A DNA stretch of 14,085 nucleotides from an uncultured Verrucomicrobia subdivision 3 bacterium (GTDB lineage: Bacteria > Verrucomicrobiota > Verrucomicrobiae > Limisphaerales > UBA11358), in the NCBI GenBank assembly GCA_903847285.1, contig CAINDH010000221.1:1-14085 (forward strand), written 5' to 3'. Both the position numbers and the translations under genes were made by a program. Shown here one piece after another: positions 8,446 through 14,085 of this stretch (position 1 is its first letter; the number at the start of each line of letters is the position of its first letter). The notes under the pieces were generated by a model. The model was not told where the DNA came from. It searched no databases and worked only from the letters and a program-made list of their open reading frames with translations.

Positions 8446-8481
8446 AAAAGCGTTGAAGCGAATTTCGCTTCAACGCTTTTT
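8446..8481. terminator. Bidirectional intrinsic terminator between nuoA and pgm
   Basis: AAAAGCGTTGAAGCG (8446-8460) is the exact reverse complement of CGCTTCAACGCTTTT (8466-8480); the AATTT between them can also close inward (GAA/TTC). The stem starts with an A run and ends with a T run, so it has a U tract on both strands. It lies 16 bp after the nuoA stop and 25 bp beyond the pgm stop on the other strand, and so can serve both convergent genes. Confidence 0.93.
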
Positions 8482-8505
8482 GTTTTTCGGAATTGAACGC
8501 CGCTC

Positions 8506-10152
8506 TTACTTGCTGGCGAGCGACGTGGACACTATCGCCTGCGCTTCGGCAATGATCGTTTCCAGATGTTCGGTGCCTTTGAAGCTTTCGGCATAAACCT
8601 TGTAGATGTTTTCCGTGCCGGAGGGGCGCGCCGCAAACCAGCCGTTTGCCGTCTCTACCTTCAAGCCGCCGATGTCTGCATTGTTGCCGGGCGCACGCGT
8701 GAGCTTTTGCGTGATGGCGTCACCAGCGAGCGTGGTGGCGGTAACGGCGGCAGGTGTCAGTTTCTTAAACGCCGCCTTCTGCTCTGGCGTGGCCGGGGCG
8801 TCGATGCGCTTGTAGCTCGGTGCGCCAAACTTCGCGGTCAGTTCCGCGTAATGCTGTCCGGGGTCTTTGCCGGTTATGGCGCAAATCTCCGCCGCGAGCA
8901 GGCCGAGGATCAGGCCATCCTTGTCCGTGCTCCAGACGCTGCCGTCGCGGCGCAGGAAACTCGCGCCTGCGCTTTCTTCACCGCCAAAACATACCGAGCC
9001 ATCCGCGAGACCGGGCGCGAACCACTTGAATCCCACCGGCACTTCCATGAGCTTGCGGCCGAGCGCGCCCACGACGCGGTCAATGATGCTGCTGCTCACG
9101 AGCGTTTTGCCGACGGCAGAATTTTTATTCCACTGCGGCCGATGTGTGAGCAGGTAATTGATGGCGACGGCGAGGTAATGATTCGGGTTCAACAATCCCG
9201 CTGACGGCGTAACGATGCCATGCCGGTCGGCGTCCGGATCGCAGCCGAACGCGACGTTGAATTTATCTTTCAATCCGACGAGGCTCGCCATCGCATACGG
9301 ACTGGAGCAGTCCATGCGAATTTTTCCGTCGTGGTCGAGCGTCATAAAGCCGAATTGTGGATCAATCTTCGTGTTCACCACCGTGATGTCCAAACCGTAA
9401 CGCTCCTTGATGGGCTGCCAGTAAGGGAGCGACGCACCGCCGAGTGGATCAATACCGATGCGCACACCGGCTTTGCGGATGGCTTCCATATCGATCACCT
9501 CGCCGAGCGTCGCGACGTAGGGCGTGATGAAATCATGTTGATGCGTGTTGCTCGCCTTGAGCGCGGATTCGTAAGCGAGACGCTTCACATCCTTGTTGCC
9601 GCCGCGCAGAAGTTCGTTCGCGCGATTTTGCACCCAGCCGGTGATGTCGGTGTCCGCCGGTCCGCCGTTCGGTGGATTATATTTGAAGCCACCATCAGAC
9701 GGCGGATTGTGCGACGGCGTGATGACGATTCCATCCGCGAGACCGCTGGTGCGTCCGCGATTGTAAGTGAGGATGGCATGCGAGATGGATGGCGTGGGCG
9801 TGAAGCCGTCGTCCTGTTGGATGAACGTCTCGACGCCGTTGGCCGCGAGCACTTCCAGTGCGGTTCGTTGCGCGGGTGGAGAGGCCGCGTGCGAATCTTT
9901 GCCGATGAACAGCGGGCCAGAAATATTTTTACCGCGACGGAATTCGCAGATGGCCTGTGTGATAGCGAGGATGTGAGCCTCCGTGAACGTGCCGTTGAAC
10001 GGCGTGCCGCGATGCCCGCTCGTGCCGAAGCTGACGAGCTGGTTGGGATTCGTCATGTCCGGCTGCCGCTGGTAGTAATCCTGTTCCAGCTTGCGGACAT
10101 CAATCAGCGATTCGGCGTGTGCAAGTTTTCCGGCCAGTGGATGTAAACTCAT
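8506..10152 (-). CDS. pgm: Phosphoglucomutase (alpha-D-glucose phosphate-specific)
   Basis: Interconverts glucose-6-phosphate and glucose-1-phosphate through a phosphoserine intermediate. At 548 aa it matches the E. coli Pgm type (about 546 aa) and begins in the same way ([29 protein letters not shown] at 41-49). The catalytic serine is Ser147 in TPSHNPP, followed by [18 protein letters not shown]. The magnesium loop DPDADR is at 305-310 with Asp305, Asp307 and Asp309. The sugar-binding loop GEESAG is at 391-396, and the C-terminal phosphate-binding RPSGTE at 509-514. All four functional loops are intact. Its product glucose-1-phosphate is the RmlA substrate, linking it in metabolism, though not in transcription, to the operon at 2853-5710; it also serves glycogen metabolism. 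It is transcribed divergently from the response regulator gene and converges on nuoA. No Shine-Dalgarno sequence precedes the ATG. Confidence 0.97.
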   Translation of the reverse strand: MSLHPLAGKLAHAESLIDVRKLEQDYYQRQPDMTNPNQLVSFGTSGHRGTPFNGTFTEAHILAITQAICEFRRGKNISGPLFIGKDSHAASPPAQRTALEVLAANGVETFIQQDDGFTPTPSISHAILTYNRGRTSGLADGIVITPSHNPPSDGGFKYNPPNGGPADTDITGWVQNRANELLRGGNKDVKRLAYESALKASNTHQHDFITPYVATLGEVIDMEAIRKAGVRIGIDPLGGASLPYWQPIKERYGLDITVVNTKIDPQFGFMTLDHDGKIRMDCSSPYAMASLVGLKDKFNVAFGCDPDADRHGIVTPSAGLLNPNHYLAVAINYLLTHRPQWNKNSAVGKTLVSSSIIDRVVGALGRKLMEVPVGFKWFAPGLADGSVCFGGEESAGASFLRRDGSVWSTDKDGLILGLLAAEICAITGKDPGQHYAELTAKFGAPSYKRIDAPATPEQKAAFKKLTPAAVTATTLAGDAITQKLTRAPGNNADIGGLKVETANGWFAARPSGTENIYKVYAESFKGTEHLETIIAEAQAIVSTSLASK

Positions 10153-10255
10153 AAAAAATTCAAAACGAACGGACGTATTTTGTGCCAGTCGGGCGAGTCG
10201 CGCAACCTCTGTTGTTTCGCTGCCAACTCGTCGCGGAGATCAAGCCGTAATCCAG

Positions 10256-10284
10256 CGGAGCGTAGAACTATGTTTTGCGCTCCG
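10256..10284. repeat. 13-bp hairpin in the pgm/response-regulator intergenic region
   Basis: CGGAGCGTAGAAC (10256-10268), loop TAT, GTTTTGCGCTCCG (10272-10284). All 13 positions pair as RNA if two G-U wobbles are allowed (11 of 13 as Watson-Crick pairs). It has no T run, so it is not a classical terminator, and it lies about 95 bp before the response regulator start and about 104 bp upstream of the pgm start. It could be a palindromic repeat or a leader structure. Nothing else clear is seen in the 226-bp divergent gap at 10153-10378; promoters must be here but no convincing -35/-10 pair stands out. Confidence 0.5.
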
Positions 10285-10378
10285 ACATTTACCTCAAGCC
10301 CCGGCCAATTCTGCCGAAATCGTATCATGGATTCCCGCGTCGGGAGTCACGCCGCGCACCAAATCAGAAGACTTGACC

Positions 10379-11161
10379 ATGAGCCAGACCACGGACACGA
10401 ACGGGCACAAAACGTATATCCTAATTGTCGAGGACAGCTTGCCGCAGGCGGTTTTCCTCCGGCGCATCTTGGAAAAAACCAACTACGAGGTTGACCTTGC
10501 CAGCAATGGCGCCGAAGCCCTCGACCTGCTCGAACTCCGCCGCCCAGCCATGATCATCAGCGATGTCATGATGCCCGTGATGGATGGCTACACGCTTTGC
10601 CAGCGCGTGAAGGCCTCGGAAAAATTTTGCGATGTGCCCTTCATGTTGCTCACCTCGCTCTCCGACCCGCAGGATATTTTCAAGGGTCTGGAATCCGGCG
10701 CCAATTTTTACAGCATCAAGCCTTACGACGGAGCCGTGTTGTTGAAGCGCGTGGGCAACATCCTCGACACCAACTGCGCCCAATACGCCACGAACGCCTC
10801 AGCGGGCATTGACGTGAACTACGCCGGGCAGAAATATTCCATCAGCGCCGGTCGCAGCCAGATCATTGACCTGTTGCTCGCCACATTTGAAAACATCGTC
10901 CGCAAGAACACCGAACTCACCGAGGCTAACCACAAACTCACCGAGGCGCTGGAGGCGAACAAAACCTTGCGCGGACTGATTCCAATCTGCGGCTACTGCA
11001 AAAAAATCCGCGACGACCGCGGCTACTGGAGCCAGGTGGAAAGCTTTGTGGCCAAACATTCCGAGGCGAAGTTCAGCCACGGCATCTGCCCCACCTGCTT
11101 CGAGCAGCAGATCCTCACTTTGGGTTTGAAGAACGGCAAGCCCGTGGCCGTGGCGGCATAA
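10379..11161 (+). CDS. Response regulator with coiled coil and C-terminal four-cysteine module
   Basis: From ATG 10379 the product is 260 aa. Residues about 12-130 are a CheY-like receiver: acidic pair Glu18-Asp19 in VEDS, phosphoacceptor Asp62 in SDVMMPVMDG, Thr92 in LLTS and Lys114 in IKP. Residues about 144-170 (DVNYAGQKYSISAGRSQIID...) are a linker often seen between a receiver and a downstream signalling part. About 170-198 is heptad-rich and probably a coiled coil. The end carries LIPICGYCKKIRDDRGYW (200-217), then FSHGICPTC (232-240), giving Cys204, Cys207, Cys237 and Cys240. This tail recurs in bacterial sensor proteins and resembles a zinc-ribbon, but to my knowledge its role is not established. 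There is no DNA-binding, cyclase or kinase domain. The frame is open further upstream (to 10091), but that part overlaps pgm and reads as non-protein-like, so ATG 10379 is preferred. No partner kinase is in the window. Confidence 0.9.
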   Translation: MSQTTDTNGHKTYILIVEDSLPQAVFLRRILEKTNYEVDLASNGAEALDLLELRRPAMIISDVMMPVMDGYTLCQRVKASEKFCDVPFMLLTSLSDPQDIFKGLESGANFYSIKPYDGAVLLKRVGNILDTNCAQYATNASAGIDVNYAGQKYSISAGRSQIIDLLLATFENIVRKNTELTEANHKLTEALEANKTLRGLIPICGYCKKIRDDRGYWSQVESFVAKHSEAKFSHGICPTCFEQQILTLGLKNGKPVAVAA

Positions 11162-11164
11162 TTG

Positions 11165-11242
11165 GTAGCAGCGGACGTGAGTCCGCTCATGCTCGTCCTA
11201 GCGCGGGGAGACATTTTGAGCGGACTCACGTCTGGCGGCAAC
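11165..11242. repeat. Palindromic MITE-like element, copy 1 (degraded right end)
   Basis: The left arm 11165-11188 starts GTAGCAGCGGACGTGAGTCC. A 29-bp centre (11189-11217) contains GCGCGGGGAGACATTT. The right arm 11218-11242 starts GAGCGGACTCACGTC and then departs from the left arm's complement. Each arm also holds its own short palindrome (GCGGACGTGAGTCCGC). It begins 3 bp after the response regulator stop. Copy 2 at 12083 has the same organisation and centre length. There is no open reading frame, so if mobile it would need a transposase supplied elsewhere. Confidence 0.85.
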
Positions 11243-11259
11243 GGCAGGGATGCACACTT

Positions 11260-11762
11260 TTTTGTTTCCCGCATTGATTGGCGTGAATCCATTTTGAACT
11301 GCGTTGAACCAGTTCATTCCAAGCGGCGCGGACGGAAGTGCTGGCGTAATTCCCGCCAGCGGTTTGGTGATTCCGCCGCCAGCGAACGTAATTCCCAGAA
11401 TCGTTCCGGTTCCTCCGTTGGTTATTTTTGTGACTCCCGCCGGAATCTTGGTGACCACCGCCACGATTTTGGGAGTCACCGGAATCATTCCGGTGACTCC
11501 CAAAACTTCCGGGGGACTCCGTCCGTAATTTCCGAAGAACCCAAAACTTCGGCGGGAGTTCCCAAAATCATTCCCGGACCTCCCGCCGCAACGGCGGGGA
11601 ATCCCATAACCATCGCGGGACTCCGTCAGCAACGCCCGTGACTACCGCCGTTTCGTTGGGAGTCACCAAAATGACGACGGGAGTCCCCAAAACGATGGCG
11701 GGGACCCCCAAAATCGTTTCGGGATGTCCCAAAACTATTTTGGGAGTCCACAAAGGCTGAAA
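11260..11762. repeat. Degenerate 21-bp tandem repeat tract (about 20 units)
   Basis: Units keep a 21-bp register through most of the stretch. It is clearest at 11659, 11680, 11701, 11722 and 11743, each beginning with a GGAGTCCCCAAAA-like core of 13 bases followed by 8 variable bases. Earlier units read GGTGACTCCCGCC or similar, in step back to about 11344, with weaker traces to 11260. Since 21 is seven codons, both strands translate into heptapeptide repeats (plus strand GVPKTMA, GTPKIVS, GCPKTIL; minus strand TPKIVLG, HPETILG, VPAIVLG). The register slips near 11511-11515 and 11617, in G runs. There are no spacers of independent sequence, so it is not a CRISPR array. Confidence 0.88.
11467..11505. 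repeat. Perfect 39-nt palindrome inside the repeat tract
   Basis: Two 19-nt arms, TTTTGGGAGTCACCGGAAT (11467-11485) and ATTCCGGTGACTCCCAAAA (11487-11505), are exact reverse complements around a single C at 11486. The T run precedes and the A run follows the stem on the plus strand, and the same is true read from the minus strand, so it is not an intrinsic terminator in either direction. It forms where a GGAGTCACC unit meets a GGTGACTCC unit. Confidence 0.9.
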
Positions 11763-11871
11763 AACCTCAAAAACGAAGGGCGGCATGGCGTGGGCTGAAT
11801 TTTGTATGGATAAGTCGCCCATGATGACGCCGGTGGCAATATATCTGTAACTATACCTTGGTGTGCCCTAA

Positions 11872-12045
11872 CCATTCCCGCAAGGTTCCATCCTCGGCAG
11901 CGTCAGCCGCGTATGGGCTTCCACCAACCTCGCGCAATGGCAACCCATCTCCACCAATGTGGTCGGGGCAAACGGACTGTTCCAATTCACGGACACCAAC
12001 GTGATTGGCAAGCCCACGAAGTATTACCGCGTGTCAACGCCGTAA
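11872..12045 (+). pseudogene. Remnant of a secreted-protein gene, C-terminal tail only
   Basis: A frame with an in-frame stop at 11869-11871 and no start encodes about 57 residues ending in TAA 12043-12045. It includes RVWASTNLAQWQPISTN, then GLFQFTDTN and KYYRVSTP. This matches the C-terminal tail seen on many large secreted Verrucomicrobiota proteins, as I recall it (ASTNL..W..ISTN..G.F.FTDTN....YYR). Everything that should precede it is missing, so it is the 3' end of a deleted or decayed gene. The flanks 11763-11871 and 12046-12082 show no gene or other structure. It lies between the two palindromic elements, in a segment with no other intact gene. Confidence 0.7.
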
Positions 12046-12082
12046 CGCGGGCGTCGGTGGTGTTGGTGCTCGTTTATTGATG

Positions 12083-12159
12083 GTAGCAGCGGACGTGCGT
12101 CCGCTCATTCTAGCCCTGGCGCGGGGAGACATTTAGAGCGGACTCACGTCCGCTGCTAC
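12083..12159. repeat. Palindromic MITE-like element, copy 2 (intact)
   Basis: The 24-nt left arm (12083-12106, GTAGCAGCGGACGTGCGTCC...) pairs with the 24-nt right arm (12136-12159, ...ACTCACGTCCGCTGCTAC) at all but one position, around a 29-bp centre containing GGCGCGGGGAGACATTTA. Its right end lies 5 bp beyond the cls stop on the minus strand. It has the same orientation and centre length as copy 1, with one difference in the left arm. Each arm is itself a palindrome or near-palindrome (for example GCGGACGTGCGTCCGC), so alternative cruciforms are possible. Confidence 0.9.
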
Positions 12160-12164
12160 GCGGA

Positions 12165-13607
12165 TTAAAGATACGGCGAGAACAAGCGCGCAATGGCATC
12201 GCGCAATTTTGCCGGAAGATTCCTGCCGTCCACTTCGGCCAAAGTCACTTGGCGGGCGGCGGCGATTTTTTTGGCGATGACCTTTTCCATCTCTTGCGCG
12301 AACTCGCGGCCGTAGCATTCCACGTTCAATTCAAAATTCAGCCGCAGGCTGCGCGCGTCCCAGTTGGCGGAACCGAGCAAGACCCAGTGGCCGTCCACGA
12401 TCATCAGCTTGGAGTGGTCGAACGGAGGTGGCGTGAGCCAGATGTGGCAGCCGCGTTCCAGCACCTGCCACCACAAGGCACGCGAGGCCCAATGCACGGG
12501 CGGCAGGTTGTTTTTGGCTGGCAGGATGATGTCCACGCGCACGCCACGCAGCGCAGCGAGGTTAAGTGCAGTGATGAGCGCGGTGTCGGGCAGAAAATAG
12601 GGCGTGAGAATCTTGACGGAGGTCTGGGCCTCGGCAAGCGCGGCGAGCAACGTCCAGCGGGCGTTCTCAAAATCGGTGTCCGGCCCGTCGGGAACGACGC
12701 GGGCGATGACGTTGCCGGCTGCTTTGACTTCGGGAAACCAAAGTTCGCCGTCGAGGATTTCATTCGTGGTGAACGCCCAGTCGTTGGCGAAGGCTTCCTG
12801 CAATTCCGTGACGACCGGGCCTTCCACGCGGAAGTGGAGATCTTGCACGGGGCTTTTTGGATTTGCCGCCAACACATTTCCCTGCCGGATGTTCATGCCG
12901 CCGGTGAAGGCGATCACGCCATCTATGATGAGTGACTTGCGATGGTTGCGGAGGTTGATGGTGGCCACGCGCCAGGGCGTGAGGATGGAAGTTGGCAAAA
13001 ATTTGGCGAAGGGAATTTTGGCATAACGCAGTTTCCAGGTGATGGGCGGAAAGGAGTAGCGGGTGCCCGCCGAGTCCACCAACACGCGCACGGCGACGCC
13101 GCGTTTCATGGCGCGCTTCAACGCGGCGGCGAATTTTTTTCCACTGAGGTCGTTGTCAAAAATATAACTACAGAGCGTGACGGATTTTTTGGCGGCTTCA
13201 ATCGCGGCCAGCATGACTGGAAATGCTTCGTCGCCGTTGACGAGCGGTTCGATTTTATTTCCCGCCGTGAGCGGCTGGGTGACGACGCGGCTGACGACGC
13301 AGGCGATGTGTTTGAGATGCTCCGCGCCGTCGTGCTCGGGTTCGCCGAGATTTTCTGGAACCGGGTGGCTGAAGGTTTTGTGCACGCCGAGTTTGATGGC
13401 GTGGCGGCGGATGCGGTTCACGCCAAGCGCCAGGTAGAGCAGGGGACCGAGCGCGGGCAAGGTCCAGATGACGCCGAGCCAGATGGTGGCGGCGCGGGTA
13501 TCGCGCTTGTGTAGCAGGGCGTGACCGGAGGCGAGCAGACAGGCGAGAAGGTCAAACCCGGCGGCGACGTGCGGCCAGTATTTGGTGATGAGCGCGAGCC
13601 AGTCCAT
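12165..13607 (-). CDS. cls: Cardiolipin synthase-type phospholipase D protein
   Basis: A 480-aa inner-membrane enzyme that condenses two phosphatidylglycerols to cardiolipin and glycerol by PLD chemistry, or a close relative. Two N-terminal transmembrane helices (about 10-32 and 40-62: ATIWLGVIWTLPALGPLLYL) match the bacterial ClsA layout. Two HKD motifs follow: NHRKSLIIDG with His222, Lys224 and Asp229, then GGMNIRQGN; and FDHSKLMIVDG with His398, Lys400 and Asp405, then LGSANWDARSLRLNFE, the usual cardiolipin-synthase sequence. Both catalytic sites are complete and the length is typical (about 480 aa). The gene is monocistronic here. Its 3' end abuts the palindromic element and its 5' side is divergent from the next gene. 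No Shine-Dalgarno sequence is visible before ATG. Another PLD-superfamily phospholipid transferase cannot be excluded. Confidence 0.93.
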   Translation of the reverse strand: MDWLALITKYWPHVAAGFDLLACLLASGHALLHKRDTRAATIWLGVIWTLPALGPLLYLALGVNRIRRHAIKLGVHKTFSHPVPENLGEPEHDGAEHLKHIACVVSRVVTQPLTAGNKIEPLVNGDEAFPVMLAAIEAAKKSVTLCSYIFDNDLSGKKFAAALKRAMKRGVAVRVLVDSAGTRYSFPPITWKLRYAKIPFAKFLPTSILTPWRVATINLRNHRKSLIIDGVIAFTGGMNIRQGNVLAANPKSPVQDLHFRVEGPVVTELQEAFANDWAFTTNEILDGELWFPEVKAAGNVIARVVPDGPDTDFENARWTLLAALAEAQTSVKILTPYFLPDTALITALNLAALRGVRVDIILPAKNNLPPVHWASRALWWQVLERGCHIWLTPPPFDHSKLMIVDGHWVLLGSANWDARSLRLNFELNVECYGREFAQEMEKVIAKKIAAARQVTLAEVDGRNLPAKLRDAIARLFSPYL

Positions 13608-13739
13608 GCGCGGGAAGTTTCGGCGGAAAATTCAGCGGGCGCAAGTGTGAGGAAGTTGCTGGGAACGGATCCGATCTGGGACAGCTGGAGAATTCACGCT
13701 CGCCCTTTGGCGTGGTTTGTGATTGCATCGCGGCTGTCT

Positions 13740-14085
13740 ATGGAACGAACCGCCTCAAACAGGTGTCGTCAAAACGCTTGTAAGCGTGGGAGGTCTGCCT
13801 TGATACTTTTCGCCGTCGCGTGCCTGCTGAATTCCACGCACGTTTTTTCCGCCGAACCGATGCGCTACCTTTACAACGCGCCGGAGTCCAGCCTCGATAG
13901 AAGATACCTCTATCACTGGACCATCCTGAAAACTGCGCTGGAAAAAACCATTCCCAAATATGGCGCGTATGAAATGGTGGCGTCCAAGCCCATGACGGAA
14001 AAACGCCAGACGTTTGAACTTAAAAATGCCACGGGAAAATTATCCGTCATGTATCTTGGCACGACGCCGGACATGGAGCGCGACC
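13740..14085 (+). CDS. Secreted solute-binding-protein-like gene, N-terminal part (partial)
   Basis: The gene runs off the right edge; about 115 residues are seen. A signal peptide is clear (ALILFAVACLLNSTHVFSA, cut before EPMRYLYN). The mature start RYLYNAPESSLDRRYLYHW, then ILKTALEKTIPKYGAYEMV and KLSVMYLGTTPDMERD resemble the type 2 periplasmic binding fold used by amino-acid-like transport receptors and related sensors, in which a strand, a long helix and a 'GTTP' loop line the cleft. Two starts compete. ATG 13740 gives a long Arg/Lys-rich n-region (RCRQNACKRGRS) but has no ribosome-binding site. TTG 13800 has GGGAGG at 13788-13793, six bases upstream, an ideal Shine-Dalgarno, but leaves almost no charged n-region. 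ATG is listed only as the longer option. Ligand unknown; the 132-bp divergent gap to cls (13608-13739) shows nothing specific. Confidence 0.72.
   Translation, partial: MERTASNRCRQNACKRGRSALILFAVACLLNSTHVFSAEPMRYLYNAPESSLDRRYLYHWTILKTALEKTIPKYGAYEMVASKPMTEKRQTFELKNATGKLSVMYLGTTPDMERD

Larger units (their letters stand above)
11198..11822 (-). pseudogene. Candidate heptapeptide-repeat gene, broken at two G runs (speculative)
   Basis: No family recognised. On the minus strand, ATG (complement of 11820-11822) opens MGDLSIQNSAHAMPP and then heptads such as TPKIVLG and VPAIVLG. As given, this frame leaves the heptad register and stops at 11568. If one base is added in the run at 11617-11619 and one in the run at 11511-11515, the minus frame stays open to the TAG at 11198-11200, a 208-aa product of about 20 heptads ending AVAARRESAQNVSPR. 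The last residues are encoded inside the palindromic element, which is odd for a real gene. The plus strand is also open from 11298 to the TGA at 11758-11760 after the same two corrections, but has no ATG. Openness on both strands is expected from a stop-free 21-bp unit, so coding is unproven. Confidence 0.25.

Noticed and set aside
9220..10146. Open frame of 308 codons on the plus strand across pgm
   Set aside because: pgm on the minus strand has all four catalytic loops. The plus translation is Arg/Val/Asp-rich and non-protein-like.
10330..10360. A stray unit of the 21-bp repeat (GGATTCCCGCGTCGGGAGTC) before the response regulator
   Set aside because: Only one partial match about 900 bp from the tract, with wrong spacing between its halves; chance resemblance is likely.
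10091..10378. Upstream extension of the response regulator by 96 codons
   Set aside because: It overlaps the pgm start on the other strand, is Ser/Arg/Cys-rich without domain features, and the receiver begins properly after ATG 10379.
11467..11505. Intrinsic terminator from the strong palindrome
   Set aside because: On both strands the T run precedes the stem and an A run follows it, the reverse of a terminator.
11260..11762. CRISPR-like array in the short repeats
   Set aside because: Units are degenerate and contiguous at 21 bp without unique spacers of 25-40 bp, and no cas gene is nearby.

Overview
The window reads as chromosomal DNA of a moderately GC-rich bacterium, most likely a Verrucomicrobiota member (Pedosphaera/Limisphaera-like). 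This rests on a McsB-ClpC pair, a degraded secreted-protein tail with the 'STNL..W..ISTN..FTDTN..YYR' pattern common in that phylum, a Cys-rich response regulator type found there, and palindromic 'GTAGCAGCGGACGTGAGTCC' intergenic elements. Assignment to the phylum is inference from recalled patterns; no search was run.

Layout. Bases 1-204 hold the end of mcsB (protein arginine kinase), followed by clpC (253-2771), which carries a one-base deletion in the second AAA+ module. A perfect GAAA-loop terminator closes that unit. Next comes a tight three-gene sugar-nucleotide operon (2853-5710): rmlA, an SDR gene that looks like the plant/mimivirus epimerase-reductase rather than ordinary RmlD, and rmlB. 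No rmlC is present. A secreted subtilase with an N-terminal STN-like domain follows (5758-7137). Then come a 51-aa membrane protein on the minus strand (7234-7389), a DJ-1/PfpI protein, and an isolated nuoA that converges on phosphoglucomutase (pgm, minus strand) through a shared bidirectional terminator.

From 10379 lies a response regulator with a coiled coil and a C-terminal four-cysteine module. Behind it, 11162-12160 is accessory sequence: two copies of a 77-78 bp palindromic element, each within 3-5 bp of a stop codon, bracket a degenerate 21-bp tandem repeat tract and the remnant of a secreted-protein gene. A cardiolipin-synthase-type phospholipase D gene (minus strand) and the start of a periplasmic solute-binding-type gene end the window.

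How the genes fit together. McsB marks proteins with phosphoarginine for ClpC-dependent degradation. Pgm supplies glucose-1-phosphate, the substrate of RmlA. RmlA, RmlB and the epimerase-reductase could then make dTDP-L-rhamnose in three enzymes instead of four. NuoA is a complex I membrane subunit. Cls acts on membrane lipids.

The most promising observations are the RmlC-less rhamnose operon, the STN-subtilase fusion, the 21-bp repeat tract that is open on both strands, and the fact that all three apparent frameshifts in the window are repaired by adding one G to a G run, which points to sequence error.
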